Source: Candidatus Poseidoniaceae archaeon
GTDB lineage: Archaea > Thermoplasmatota > Poseidoniia > Poseidoniales > Poseidoniaceae
NCBI GenBank assembly: GCA_949373265.1
Contig: CASICT010000007.1
Coordinates: forward strand, 1-49,512
Length of the DNA: 49,512 bases
Direction of reading: 5' to 3'
This document shows, in pieces, positions 9,576-18,192 of this stretch (positions within the stretch are counted from its first letter, which is position 1; each line of letters begins with the position of its first letter). The position numbers and the translations under genes were made by a program. The notes under the pieces are model-generated. The model was not told where the DNA came from. It worked only from the letters and a program-made list of their open reading frames with translations, and made no database searches.

Positions 9576-10556
9576 ATGGATTCTGCTGAGGTTATCTCCT
9601 GGACTCGTTTTTTGGTCTTATTCAGCGCACTTGGAATAGCGGCTTGGATGGACCACAAGGAAAGAAGAGTCCCAAATGAGTTTTGGATAGTTTGGGCAAA
9701 ACCGGCAATTTTCTTATGGTGTTTAGACCTACTAGTTGCAGAAGCAGAATGGTATGTATTTGCCACAGCAGCTGGAGTTGTAGCGTATGCTTCAATCGCA
9801 ATAATCGGCAGACCTAGTCTCAAGGACATCGCATCAGGTGCACGATTGGATATTGCGGTATCAGTTTGGTACGTGGTTGGAATAGTAGGTGTAGTTCAGG
9901 GTCTATTACTACACACTAACGAAAGTCTTCTTTCATTGATATCTGGTGATGCCAGTACCGAGGCTACGATTTGGTGGTCTACCTTTGCAGTGATGATCCC
10001 CTTGGTTTTGGTTGACCTAGCCTGGAGGATGCGTTTAATCCACGGAGGAGCAGATTGTAAAGGATTGATGTGGGTAGCGATATTAGTTCCATCATGGTCG
10101 AGTATCCCCTTGATTTATGACAAATCAATGGACATTTCAGTAATGGCAATGCCACCTGCTATTGCTTTACTTGTGTGGGGCGGTTTTGCATTCCTAATAT
10201 TACCAATAGTAATGATTGTTAGGAATTTAAAGGATGGTCAAATGAATATTCGTTTGATTTGGCATGCTGAAAGAATGAATATTGATAATGTCCTAGATTC
10301 ACACGTGTGGCTTCTAACAACAATAGCAGATATGCCAAGTGGTGAGAAGAAAATCATCCACCGGACTAGAGCGCCAAGAAGAACTCCAACTGCCGAGAAA
10401 TTGATGCAAGAGATTGAAACACTCAAAGAAAATGGAGTAGAAAAGGTTTGGATTACTCGTAAGTATCCATTGTTAGTATTCTTATGGCCTGCAACAATAC
10501 CACTGATATTGATAGGTGGGCCAATGGCATACATCATGCCATTATTAGGACTATAA
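9576..10556 (+). CDS. A24 family prepilin/preflagellin peptidase (FlaK/EppA-like)
   Basis: A polytopic aspartyl peptidase of 326 residues. The two catalytic aspartates are visible: AAWMDHKERRVPNEFW with Asp26 after helix 1, and HGGADCKGL with Asp160, the archaeal form of the GxGD motif. Such enzymes cleave class III signal peptides of archaellins and type IV pilins at the cytoplasmic face of the membrane. The start is the ATG at 9576; a TTG two codons earlier is less likely. A C-terminal soluble part precedes a final hydrophobic helix pair. No archaellum genes are adjacent, but a pilin-type domain occurs in the same window at the end of the giant surface protein, which may be a substrate (inference). 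Confidence 0.85.
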   Translation: MDSAEVISWTRFLVLFSALGIAAWMDHKERRVPNEFWIVWAKPAIFLWCLDLLVAEAEWYVFATAAGVVAYASIAIIGRPSLKDIASGARLDIAVSVWYVVGIVGVVQGLLLHTNESLLSLISGDASTEATIWWSTFAVMIPLVLVDLAWRMRLIHGGADCKGLMWVAILVPSWSSIPLIYDKSMDISVMAMPPAIALLVWGGFAFLILPIVMIVRNLKDGQMNIRLIWHAERMNIDNVLDSHVWLLTTIADMPSGEKKIIHRTRAPRRTPTAEKLMQEIETLKENGVEKVWITRKYPLLVFLWPATIPLILIGGPMAYIMPLLGL

Positions 10557-10706
10557 TCAACTGCCCTTGCGCTCAATATTCTTTGCACGTAGGCCTTTGT
10601 ATCCACATTTGCGGCATGCCGCTGCACGGACAGCATTACGTGCATTGCACTTCATGCATATTTTACGGTGAAGCAAACGTGCTTCAGCCTCTGGGAATCG
10701 AGCCAT
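10557..10706 (-). CDS. rpl40e: 50S ribosomal protein L40e
   Basis: A 49-residue, strongly basic protein read on the minus strand, beginning [20 protein letters not shown]. It has a four-cysteine zinc ribbon (CMKC and CRKC) and the closing GYKGLRAKN(I)ERKGS segment typical of archaeal L40e. It is a component of the large ribosomal subunit. The gene is easy to miss because of its length. Its stop codon directly abuts the stop of the A24 peptidase gene. Confidence 0.95.
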   Translation of the reverse strand: MARFPEAEARLLHRKICMKCNARNAVRAAACRKCGYKGLRAKNIERKGS

Positions 10707-10762
10707 AACTCGCCGACCCACTTCCTGTATTTAATCCAAACCCGTAACAAACTACCCTCTGT

Positions 10763-11566
10763 TTGAAGGACCGCGGCCCCTTAGAGGATAATGTGCGTAT
10801 CATCAGGTTACCTGGAATCCATCATGATGCGAACGCAGTCATCTTTGCTGGAAGTGAATCTACAATCTTGGTAGATGCGGGAACCACGTGGTACCAAATG
10901 CTCCAGAGTGAAAGGATATCTGGACACCTTGGAGAGGGAAATAAGCTAGACAGGATATTGCTTACTAGCCGTAGATATCCATTTTCAGGTGGCGCTAAAC
11001 ATATTTCCCAAACATACGGGGAGATTCCAATTGGCATACATAGTGACGCTGTTTCTGTAATGGAAACTGGTGATTTTTATTCAACTTGGGCGAATCGATA
11101 TGATTCTGATATGCCAAGTACGACTTGTGAATCTGTATCCCAAGGTGATGTTTTCGCCTTAGGCGACGGTGAATTATTTGCTCTTTCTTTACCGGGACAT
11201 TGTACAGACGGAATGGGATATTTCGAAAAACAAAGAGGTGTTTTGGTTGCAGGTGCTGTATTGCCCCGTGCCGATAATCCATGCAGATGGGACATGCCCG
11301 GAGGGAATCTACCCGAATTGATTACTTCACTCAAAACAATTTGTGATTTATCACCAAGCAGTATAGTTCCAGCAAGGGGGCCCACTATCAAGGGAACTGA
11401 CAGAATAGATGAAGTTTTGAATCAGCATCTAAACTTCCTAGAGGAGTGTCAACAAAATGATGGAGCAGTCCCTAGGAGTTGGCCAAGACCTGCTCGAACT
11501 GCTTATTATCTTGTATCGGACCCACCTTGGCCATTACTTGAAAAGGAAGTTTCAAGCGACAACTAG
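10763..11566 (+). CDS. MBL-fold protein lacking metal ligands (probable pseudoenzyme)
   Basis: The protein has 267 residues with the beta-lactamase-fold layout: strand AVIFAGSESTILVDAG, then ILLTSRRYPFSGGAKHI, then LPGHCTDGMGYF, then LVAGAVLPRADNPCRW, then IVPARGPTI. In active members the second segment reads THxHxDHxGG; here the His, His, Asp and His are Ser, Arg, Pro and Phe while the flanking Thr and Gly-Gly are kept. The later Asp ligand is Ala (AGAV) and the last His is Arg (PARGP); only the LPGH histidine remains. A hydrolase function is therefore unlikely. The start is taken as TTG at 10763; GTG at 10793 is an alternative. The last 15 bases overlap the convergent gene. Confidence 0.7.
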   Translation: MKDRGPLEDNVRIIRLPGIHHDANAVIFAGSESTILVDAGTTWYQMLQSERISGHLGEGNKLDRILLTSRRYPFSGGAKHISQTYGEIPIGIHSDAVSVMETGDFYSTWANRYDSDMPSTTCESVSQGDVFALGDGELFALSLPGHCTDGMGYFEKQRGVLVAGAVLPRADNPCRWDMPGGNLPELITSLKTICDLSPSSIVPARGPTIKGTDRIDEVLNQHLNFLEECQQNDGAVPRSWPRPARTAYYLVSDPPWPLLEKEVSSDN

Positions 11567-12049
11567 TGATTTTTGCCCGGTCCAACTGATCACTTTACGT
11601 TCCCAACCCTGTTGAATGTGAAGATCCTGTCCTATTATTCGCAAGGCAGAAGCAGGACCATCTAGTTCAAACAGATTTACTACTCGGTTTGGAACATTCG
11701 TTCCGACGAGATGAACCGAGCCATCTTCACAACCAACTAGAATACTCTCTCCGCTAATAGATGATGAGCACAATGAGCGAACCATTGAATCCCCAACTAC
11801 GAATCTATCGATTAATTCCATCTTTGAAAGAGAGATAAGATTCACTCCCCCGTAATCGTCTCCGACTACGACTCTGTCAACCATTCCTCTTGGTCCAACC
11901 AAGCCAAGTAATACACTGGCTTGGGCCTCTATTTTCACTCTCTTTTGCTTACCATCTTTTGGCTTCCAAACAATAGTTGCATCATCCATAGCAACTACGC
12001 AACCATCGGCTGTAACCATCGAGCGAATCACCGTTCTCAATTGTCTCAT
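11552..12049 (-). CDS. Small beta-propeller-like protein of unknown function
   Basis: A 165-residue protein made of short beta-rich repeats with the rhythm of WD40/PQQ-type blades, for example VVVGDDYGGVNLISL and ILVGCEDGSVHLVG. Only about four blades fit, fewer than a closed propeller, so it may oligomerise or have a different fold. It has no signal peptide or membrane helix. It overlaps the 3' end of the convergent MBL-fold gene by 15 bases, the only overlapping convergent pair in the window. I do not recognise a specific function. Confidence 0.6.
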   Translation of the reverse strand: MRQLRTVIRSMVTADGCVVAMDDATIVWKPKDGKQKRVKIEAQASVLLGLVGPRGMVDRVVVGDDYGGVNLISLSKMELIDRFVVGDSMVRSLCSSSISGESILVGCEDGSVHLVGTNVPNRVVNLFELDGPASALRIIGQDLHIQQGWERKVISWTGQKSLVVA

Positions 12050-12120
12050 GACAACTGAATTGTCGGCCTTAGGTCCTCATTCATTTTGGGGACCCTTTCG
12101 CTGAAAGTGAAAGTGAACAA

Positions 12121-12414
12121 TCAGTAATGTGGAGTGCTGCTGTCTTCCTTGTTATCCTTCTTCCATGTCTTGTAGCAACTCTTGCACACTCGCACACGGT
12201 TCTTCCTTACTGTGAATCCACCTTCGCCCCAAGTTTCAATTCCATTCTCTTGACTTAGAGATCGGCCACCCATGTGTTTGTCAGCAAACCCATCACAACT
12301 TGAGATACAGCATGGGATTTCACCTGGCTTCTCCACTTTCTTGCTTTTGCTATTCTTACGAAGACTAGATGGAATCTTTACCTTGCGTTGGACACTATTG
12401 GTTCGGCGACTCAT
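12121..12414 (-). CDS. Small basic Cys-rich protein (possible zinc binder)
   Basis: A 97-residue protein with a Lys/Arg-rich N-terminal third (MSRRTNSVQRKVKIPSSLRK), then CCISSC with a following GGRSLSQENGIE region, and VRVCKSCYKTWKKD near the end. The two cysteine clusters could form one zinc site; the basic region suggests nucleic-acid or ribosome contact. It lies 37 bases downstream of the TFB gene on the same strand and may be co-transcribed with it. No family is recognised with confidence. Confidence 0.65.
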   Translation of the reverse strand: MSRRTNSVQRKVKIPSSLRKNSKSKKVEKPGEIPCCISSCDGFADKHMGGRSLSQENGIETWGEGGFTVRKNRVRVCKSCYKTWKKDNKEDSSTPHY

Positions 12415-12451
12415 AGCACCATGCGGAAGTAACGCACAAATGAATATATCC

Positions 12452-13477
12452 TCAGTTTCGACTAGATTCGCCTAGAGTATTGAACAGTCCGTCTAGAAGG
12501 CGAAGCAATCCACGCAGTGTAACTTCAGAGATTTTAGCAACTTTGCAGATATCTGCCTGAGTACGCTTGTGGCCGGATTCTAATGCTGCTTTGTAGATTA
12601 GTGCCGCCGCCACTCCAGTTGGCCTCTTACCTTGCCAAATCTGTTCATTAGGCTGCAGAACCGACCACAGATGGTCAAGTTGGAGTTGCGTATTAGGAGG
12701 GAGCTTCAAATCGCTAAGATAGCGACCAAAATACTCGGTTGGCGAGGTTATCTTGTGCATATTGAATTTGCGTGAGATATGACGTATCATTCGCGAAAGT
12801 TCCTTCTCATTTACTTCAAATGTGTTTGCAATATCTGGTATCTGACGAGGTATTCCTTCATTACGGGCAACTAAGTAAGTGCATGCAGCAGTAACTCCGG
12901 CAATAGAACGGCCGGTTACGAACCCTTCGTGAGAGAGTAATTTGTATAGTCGACATACTTCTTCTTGCATCGACTTGTGGAGTCCAGACTTGTCACGAAT
13001 CGTTTGATTAGCTTTGACCAAATTACGTGTATTGCTCTGTCGAGTCTTAGAACGCTCATCGATAGTTCGGCGGCGGCGCCAGTCACGGCGGCCCTTTGCA
13101 GACATACCGTACCTTCCTGCTGCCCCAGAGGTTAGGTCGGTAGTGGCAATGGATGTATTTAGGCCACGATCGGCCAAAGTGTAAGTTGCTGGAGCGCCAA
13201 CACGGGAACGGTCGGTTGTGTTGTCATGGTTTGTCCAATCCGCCCCAGGGTCGATACTATTCTCTTCAACTACAACTCCACATCCACCACAGCATACTTC
13301 CCCACGGGTCAAATCACTTTGCCAATCAATGACTCCACACTCATCACAAGGTGATGTATGGCCGGTCAAAACTCGGCGCTGTGGGCGTGATGCCCCAAGG
13401 CCCCCACGGGCTATGTTGTTACGTTGCATATTCTTCTTCTCATCCGCTTGGCGGCGGGTCGGTTCGTCTTGTACCAT
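12452..13477 (-). CDS. tfb: Transcription initiation factor IIB (TFB)
   Basis: A 341-residue archaeal TFB. The N-terminal zinc ribbon has CDEC (Cys44/47) and CGGC (Cys63/66), followed by the B-reader/linker with GADWTNHD. Two cyclin-like repeats follow, including VCRLYKLLSHEGFVTGRSIAGVTAACTYLVAR split over the first repeat and PTGVAAALIYKAALESG in the second. TFB recruits RNA polymerase to the TBP-promoter complex and contacts the BRE. The N-terminus is about 40 residues longer than the minimal ribbon; an in-frame Met at residue 17 is an alternative start. A TTTATTAA element about 40 bases upstream of the ATG may be its TATA box. Confidence 0.95.
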   Translation of the reverse strand: MVQDEPTRRQADEKKNMQRNNIARGGLGASRPQRRVLTGHTSPCDECGVIDWQSDLTRGEVCCGGCGVVVEENSIDPGADWTNHDNTTDRSRVGAPATYTLADRGLNTSIATTDLTSGAAGRYGMSAKGRRDWRRRRTIDERSKTRQSNTRNLVKANQTIRDKSGLHKSMQEEVCRLYKLLSHEGFVTGRSIAGVTAACTYLVARNEGIPRQIPDIANTFEVNEKELSRMIRHISRKFNMHKITSPTEYFGRYLSDLKLPPNTQLQLDHLWSVLQPNEQIWQGKRPTGVAAALIYKAALESGHKRTQADICKVAKISEVTLRGLLRLLDGLFNTLGESSRN

Positions 13478-13779
13478 GTCTTCTCAACTCCGAGTTATGT
13501 AGTAGTTCCACGAGTTAATAAAGATATTGGTGGTCTGCCCACTTCTGTAAGCCAGACTGCAGACTAAACCATTCATTTCTCTCGTGAACAATAGTTATGC
13601 CCAGCCGGAGTATTTAAACCCGTGGTTTTTATGATTCTTAATCTGTGATTGAATCACTAAAACAAGAACTAATCATAACTCTAAATTCATCTGATAATGG
13701 CGAAAAACCAACAATCGCCAGTGTTTTTCTGGGCGCATAGTTCATGCACTCTATGCACTGGGACACCAATGGGAATACA
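13478..13779. promoter_or_regulatory. Divergent intergenic region between tfb and purA
   Basis: These 302 bases hold no convincing gene. On the plus strand, TATTTAAA at about 13609-13616 is a good archaeal TATA candidate for purA and would give a leader of about 145 bases. Inside that leader, TGGCGA (13698-13703) and TCGCCA (13715-13720) form a 6-bp hairpin followed by gtgtttttc, which looks like an attenuator or terminator. On the minus strand, an A/T-rich element at 13515-13530 may serve tfb. Confidence 0.4.
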
Positions 13780-15066
13780 ATGTCAGCCACGGTAGTACTA
13801 GGTGCCCAATGGGGAGATGAAGGCAAAGGAAAGCTCGTAGATCGACTAGCAGAGACCGCTACGTGGGTCGCTCGGTTCCAAGGTGGAAACAATGCAGGCC
13901 ATACTGTTGTGCTAGGAGATAGAGTACTCAAATTCCATCTACTTCCCTCAGGAATTACTAGAGAAGATTGTGGATTGATACTAGGGGATGGCATGGTAAT
14001 CGACCCCTGGGTGCTAGACAAGGAACTCAACGATTGGGCCGCAGGAGGAAGTAAAGACCCATCTGGTGAACGATTATTCATATCAAACAGAGCACATATC
14101 ATCCTACCATACCACACTTATATCGATGGTCAAGACAAAAAAATTGGTACGACGGGAAGAGGAATTGGACCAGCATATGCAGACAAAATCAACCGCATAG
14201 GGCTTCGATTTGCTGACTTGCCTTACTGCGATTTCGAAGAAATGGCATCACGCCAAAATAAATCATTAGAAAATGCAGGATGCAACCAAAGAGTTAGTTC
14301 TTCAGAACTTGAAGAACAAATTGGATGGATCAGAGAACGCTTTGACACTGCTATTACCGACACTGGAATACTACTCGATAACGCACTGAAGATGGGTGAA
14401 CGGATTATCCTTGAAGGTGCTCAAGGCTGCCTACTCGATATTGACCAAGGTACATTCCCATTCGTAACCTCATCCATTACTTCACGAGGAAACGCAACTC
14501 ACGGTGCAGGAATACACCCCGGACACGTTGACAATGTCATTGGAATCACTAAAGCATACATTACACGAGTAGGAAATGGTCACATGCCAACCGAATTATT
14601 TGACGAGGACGGAGACCACCTTGGCACAGTTGGTCATGAATTTGGCACAACAACAGGCCGCAAACGCCGTTGCGGATGGTTCGATGCAGTAGTTATGCGC
14701 CACGCTAATCGCATCAATGGATTCACCGAGATTGCACTGACAAAGTTAGATGTTCTTGGAGGGTTAGATGAAATCAAAGTTTGTGTAGGCTACAAGATGG
14801 GAGATACAGAAATCAACGAGATGCCTGCAAGTGCTATCGCATTAGAAGAATGTGAACCAATTTACGTAACAATGCCTGGCTTCCCGTCTCAAACATTAGA
14901 TGAGTGGTTATCCATCGCCCGTAATTGTAATTCACGTGGCATGGGATTCACAGGACTACCTGCAGCTGCTCAGAACTATATTAGCAAAATAGAGTCTTTA
15001 CTTGGGGTATCTATCTCCTCAGTTGGCCTTGGCCCCGATAGGGATGCCACGGTTGACCGCGTGTGA
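13780..15066 (+). CDS. purA: Adenylosuccinate synthase
   Basis: A 428-residue enzyme that joins IMP and aspartate using GTP, the first committed step to AMP. The N-terminal GTP-binding loop is GAQWGDEGKGK (Gly8-Lys18), and AGHTVV carries the catalytic His region. Further family signatures are TTGRGIGPAYADK and HGAGIHPGHVDNV. The frame extends 12 codons upstream to another ATG (13744), but the family normally begins a few residues before the VVLGAQWGDEGKGK strand, so 13780 is preferred. It is followed by tRNA-Ala on the same strand. Confidence 0.95.
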   Translation: MSATVVLGAQWGDEGKGKLVDRLAETATWVARFQGGNNAGHTVVLGDRVLKFHLLPSGITREDCGLILGDGMVIDPWVLDKELNDWAAGGSKDPSGERLFISNRAHIILPYHTYIDGQDKKIGTTGRGIGPAYADKINRIGLRFADLPYCDFEEMASRQNKSLENAGCNQRVSSSELEEQIGWIRERFDTAITDTGILLDNALKMGERIILEGAQGCLLDIDQGTFPFVTSSITSRGNATHGAGIHPGHVDNVIGITKAYITRVGNGHMPTELFDEDGDHLGTVGHEFGTTTGRKRRCGWFDAVVMRHANRINGFTEIALTKLDVLGGLDEIKVCVGYKMGDTEINEMPASAIALEECEPIYVTMPGFPSQTLDEWLSIARNCNSRGMGFTGLPAAAQNYISKIESLLGVSISSVGLGPDRDATVDRV

Positions 15067-15102
15067 ATCCTCAAAAGGGAGAAACCTACCCGGGGGAAAT
15101 AG

Positions 15103-15178
15103 GGGCGCTTAGCTCAGTTGGAAGAGTGCTTGGTTTGCAACCAAGATGTCGGGGGTTCAAATCCCCCAGCGTCCACCA
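15103..15178 (+). tRNA. tRNA-Ala (anticodon UGC)
   Basis: A full cloverleaf is visible: a 7-bp acceptor stem (gggcgct with agcgtcc, one G-U pair), D arm with agctcagttgg, an anticodon stem cttgg/ccaag around loop tttgcaa giving anticodon TGC at 15136-15138, and a T arm with ggttcaaatcc. The discriminator is A at 15175 and the CCA end is encoded at 15176-15178. No intron is present. Confidence 0.97.
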
Positions 15179-15278
15179 ACCCTAACCTAATTGGCGTTTC
15201 ACGCAGTATGCGAGAACACCAGTTTTCACAACTACTTGACCACTAACATTGATGGTGAGAACGATGGTCGTGTGTTTT

Positions 15279-16592
15279 ATGGTCGAGATGCCAATCTTGG
15301 GAAGCCGTGTTAGAATCGAGGTAAACGGGCCCGCTGGTTCAACTACCCACGAAGGTGTTGTTTTGCCAGGAGCTGGTGCAGACCACCTCACTATCAAGTT
15401 GGTAAATGGATACAATGTGAGCCACCCTCTTTCGATGATTTCATCATTGGATTGCTTAGAGGACCCTTCACCAAAATCAAAAGCATCGATCACAATTGAA
15501 CAGAATTCAACACTTCCAAAGGTTACCATCGTCCATACAGGTGGAACTATTGCCTCTAAAGTAGACTATGCAACCGGTGCCGTAATTGCCAGATTTGAGC
15601 CTGAAGAGTTGCTTGCAAGTGTTCCAGAGATTCTTGAAATTGCAAATATTGAAACTGTTAAAATTGGAAATATGTGGTCTGATGACATTAGACCCATACA
15701 CTGGAACCAGATGATTGCAGCATGTCAAACTGCATTTGATTCAGGCTCCGCTGGTGTAGTAATAACTCATGGAACAGATACACTGCACGTCAGCGCTTCA
15801 GCACTATCATTTGCCTTTGCAGGAAAAGGTGGCAGGCCAGCTGGAAGAATTGTTTTTACAGGCTCACAGCGATCTTCGGACAGAGCATCATCCGATGCAA
15901 CTGAGAACCTGATTTCAGCGGTATATTGGGCGGCAAATGGTCCACCTGTTACCGGTGAAGGTGATGCGGCAGTAACTGTAATGCATGCTAATTCAGGTGA
16001 CGGGTTATGTGCAGTAAGTCCAGGGGTTTGTGTCAGAAAGATGCATTCGACCAGAAGAGATGCATTCCAAACTGTAAATGGGAACGTGTTGGGAGAAATT
16101 ACGATTACTCGAGAGGGACTTAGCCATACCTCCATCATAGGACAACAAACCAGAACTCCTAGTGCTCCCTCAAATTATGACCCAAGCATAAAAATCGCAC
16201 AATTTATTTCGGGACCTCACCTACACGGTGACTTGTTGACGGCGGCAGAATCGGCTGGATATTCTGCGATTATCATCCATGGTACTGGACTGGGCCACCT
16301 CCCTATCGAAAACTCAAATGGTGATGCCCCAGAGAATGAGGAATTATCAAAGATTGTTAAATCGTGTAATATTCCGATCATAATTGCCAATCAATGCATC
16401 AATGGCCCTGTTGATTTGAATGTATATTCCAAGGGAAGAGTACAGCAGGAACTCGGAATATTAGGCCATGGCTCAACATCCTCACCCGAAGCACTGCTAG
16501 CCAAAGTTCACTGGGCTTTGTCCAATCAATTAGACTTGCAAATTCTAACTGAAAATCTCTGTGGAGAGAATGAAACTTCATTGAGGTCTTAA
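15279..16592 (+). CDS. gatD: Glutamyl-tRNA(Gln) amidotransferase subunit D
   Basis: An L-asparaginase-type amidase of about 437 residues. A small N-terminal SH3-like beta domain (GSRVRIEVNGP onward) precedes the asparaginase core, with catalytic Thr motifs VTIVHTGGTIAS and VVITHGTDTLHVSA, and the C-terminal IIIHGTGLGHLP. GatD releases ammonia from glutamine for GatE, which converts Glu-tRNA(Gln) to Gln-tRNA(Gln). The frame is open back to 15249, but the ATG at 15279 (MVEMPILG) or 15288 fits the family start better. The partner gatE is not adjacent: the next gene is a carboxyltransferase. Confidence 0.92.
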   Translation: MVEMPILGSRVRIEVNGPAGSTTHEGVVLPGAGADHLTIKLVNGYNVSHPLSMISSLDCLEDPSPKSKASITIEQNSTLPKVTIVHTGGTIASKVDYATGAVIARFEPEELLASVPEILEIANIETVKIGNMWSDDIRPIHWNQMIAACQTAFDSGSAGVVITHGTDTLHVSASALSFAFAGKGGRPAGRIVFTGSQRSSDRASSDATENLISAVYWAANGPPVTGEGDAAVTVMHANSGDGLCAVSPGVCVRKMHSTRRDAFQTVNGNVLGEITITREGLSHTSIIGQQTRTPSAPSNYDPSIKIAQFISGPHLHGDLLTAAESAGYSAIIIHGTGLGHLPIENSNGDAPENEELSKIVKSCNIPIIIANQCINGPVDLNVYSKGRVQQELGILGHGSTSSPEALLAKVHWALSNQLDLQILTENLCGENETSLRS

Positions 16593-16629
16593 CCGCTTCA
16601 ATGAAGAACCTCAAGGGAGTGGATAAGTT

Positions 16630-18192
16630 ATGTCGAAAGATTCGAGCGACGCGCTCGAGGACTTGAGATACCGCCGCGAACAAACACGTCTCGGTGGTGG
16701 TCTGAAGCGCCAAGAGAGCATTAGAATCTCAGGTCGTGGCACTGCAAGAGACCGTATACGAACTCTACTAGATGAAGACTCATTTGTTGAAATTGATACA
16801 TTTCTCACCCATAGGACGACAGACCATGGAATGTTCATGCATGAAACTCTAGGGGATGGAGTTGTATGTGGACACGGCACAGTAGAGGGACGTAGAATCT
16901 ACTGCTTCGCTCAAGATTTCTCAGTCCATGGCGGTTCAATGGGTGAAATGCATGCTCGTAAAATCGCCAAAGTTGTTGAAATGGCAGAGCGAACAAAGGT
17001 ACCGATTATTGGTATTTGGGACGGAGGCGGACAGAGAGCACAGGATGGTATTGCAGCACTAGGCGGTACCGGGGAATTACTCGATAGATTGGTTCAGTGT
17101 TCGGGAAGAGTTCCTATGATTTCATTGGTATTAGGCCCCGTAGTGGGAGTATCAGCCCTTGGAGCAAGCCTTGCTGACTTCACGATTCTTGGTAACGACT
17201 ATGGTCAACTATTCATGTCCTCACCATTAGAAACTCCTGAATGCATTAGCGGAGAAGTTGATGCTGCAGGTTTGGGTGGAGCACAACTACATGCAAGTCG
17301 CTCTGGAATTGCATGCCTGATTGCTGATGATGAAGAAGAAGCATGTGCTTTGGCAATTGACATCCTAGGATTCCTTCCCGATCACAATATGGCTAGCCCA
17401 CCCGTTGAGCCTACAGCAGATGAGCCTGCTAGATTGACTCCTGAACTCGCTACTATTGTTCCAGACAATCCAAACAAGCCATATGACATGGTCAAGGTTA
17501 TCGAAGAGATTGTCGACGATGGATACTTTATGGAATTGTTCAATTCATATGCAGAGAATATCATCATAGGTTTTGCAAGACTTGATGGTAAATCGGTTGG
17601 TATAGTTGCTAATCAACCAAAGGTTCTTGCAGGTTGCCTAGATATCGATGCATCGATAAAGGCAGCACGATTTATTCGAACCTGTGATGCATTCAACATA
17701 CCGCTATTAACACTAGAAGATGTACCTGGATTCTTGCCAGGTGTAGTTCAAGAATGGGGTGGAATCATCAGACATGGCGCTAAACTGCTTTACGCATATG
17801 CTGAAGCAACAGTACCAAAAATGACATTGATTACCAGAAAGGCATACGGTGGCGCTTATTTAGCCATGAGTTGTAAGCACTTACAATCTGATTACAATAT
17901 CGCTTGGCCTACTGCTGAACTAGCAGTAATGGGGGCAGAAGGTGCTGTGAATATCATTCATAGAAGAGAAATTGCAGTAGCAGCCGATGATCAAAAAGAG
18001 AATACTAGGTTGCAATTAGTCGACGAATACAAATCAAAATTCGGAGACCCATATGTTGCAGCTCGTAATGGTTGGTTAGATGATGTAATCGAGCCAGAAG
18101 AAAGTCGATTGAGGTTGATTAGGGCACTGCGTATTCTATCTTCAAAACGTGAATGGTCTCCACCAAAAAAGCACGGTAATATCCCGTTGTGA
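16630..18192 (+). CDS. Acyl-CoA carboxylase carboxyltransferase subunit (PccB/AccD5-like)
   Basis: A 520-residue crotonase-fold carboxyltransferase. The N-terminal half has the acyl-CoA-side signature DFSVHGGSMGEMHARKIAK and the oxyanion region GGGQRAQDGI; the C-terminal half has the biotin-side block LEDVPGFLPGVVQEWGGIIR and KAYGGAYLAMSCK. The length and both halves match propionyl-/acetyl-CoA carboxylase beta subunits, which transfer CO2 from carboxybiotin to acyl-CoA. The biotin carboxylase and biotin carrier subunits are not in this window. The substrate, acetyl- or propionyl-CoA, cannot be decided by eye. A ggagtgg ribosome site precedes the ATG. Its stop abuts that of the convergent gene. 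Confidence 0.92.
   Translation: MSKDSSDALEDLRYRREQTRLGGGLKRQESIRISGRGTARDRIRTLLDEDSFVEIDTFLTHRTTDHGMFMHETLGDGVVCGHGTVEGRRIYCFAQDFSVHGGSMGEMHARKIAKVVEMAERTKVPIIGIWDGGGQRAQDGIAALGGTGELLDRLVQCSGRVPMISLVLGPVVGVSALGASLADFTILGNDYGQLFMSSPLETPECISGEVDAAGLGGAQLHASRSGIACLIADDEEEACALAIDILGFLPDHNMASPPVEPTADEPARLTPELATIVPDNPNKPYDMVKVIEEIVDDGYFMELFNSYAENIIIGFARLDGKSVGIVANQPKVLAGCLDIDASIKAARFIRTCDAFNIPLLTLEDVPGFLPGVVQEWGGIIRHGAKLLYAYAEATVPKMTLITRKAYGGAYLAMSCKHLQSDYNIAWPTAELAVMGAEGAVNIIHRREIAVAADDQKENTRLQLVDEYKSKFGDPYVAARNGWLDDVIEPEESRLRLIRALRILSSKREWSPPKKHGNIPL

Noticed and set aside
10484..10708. Plus-strand 74-residue frame
   Set aside because: It overlaps the end of the A24 peptidase gene and is antisense to the clear L40e gene; its composition (Cys/His-rich) is the mirror of L40e.
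15103..15178. Mobile-element attachment site at tRNA-Ala
   Set aside because: No integrase, no direct repeat of the tRNA 3' end and no foreign gene block lie next to it; the same holds for tRNA-Val.
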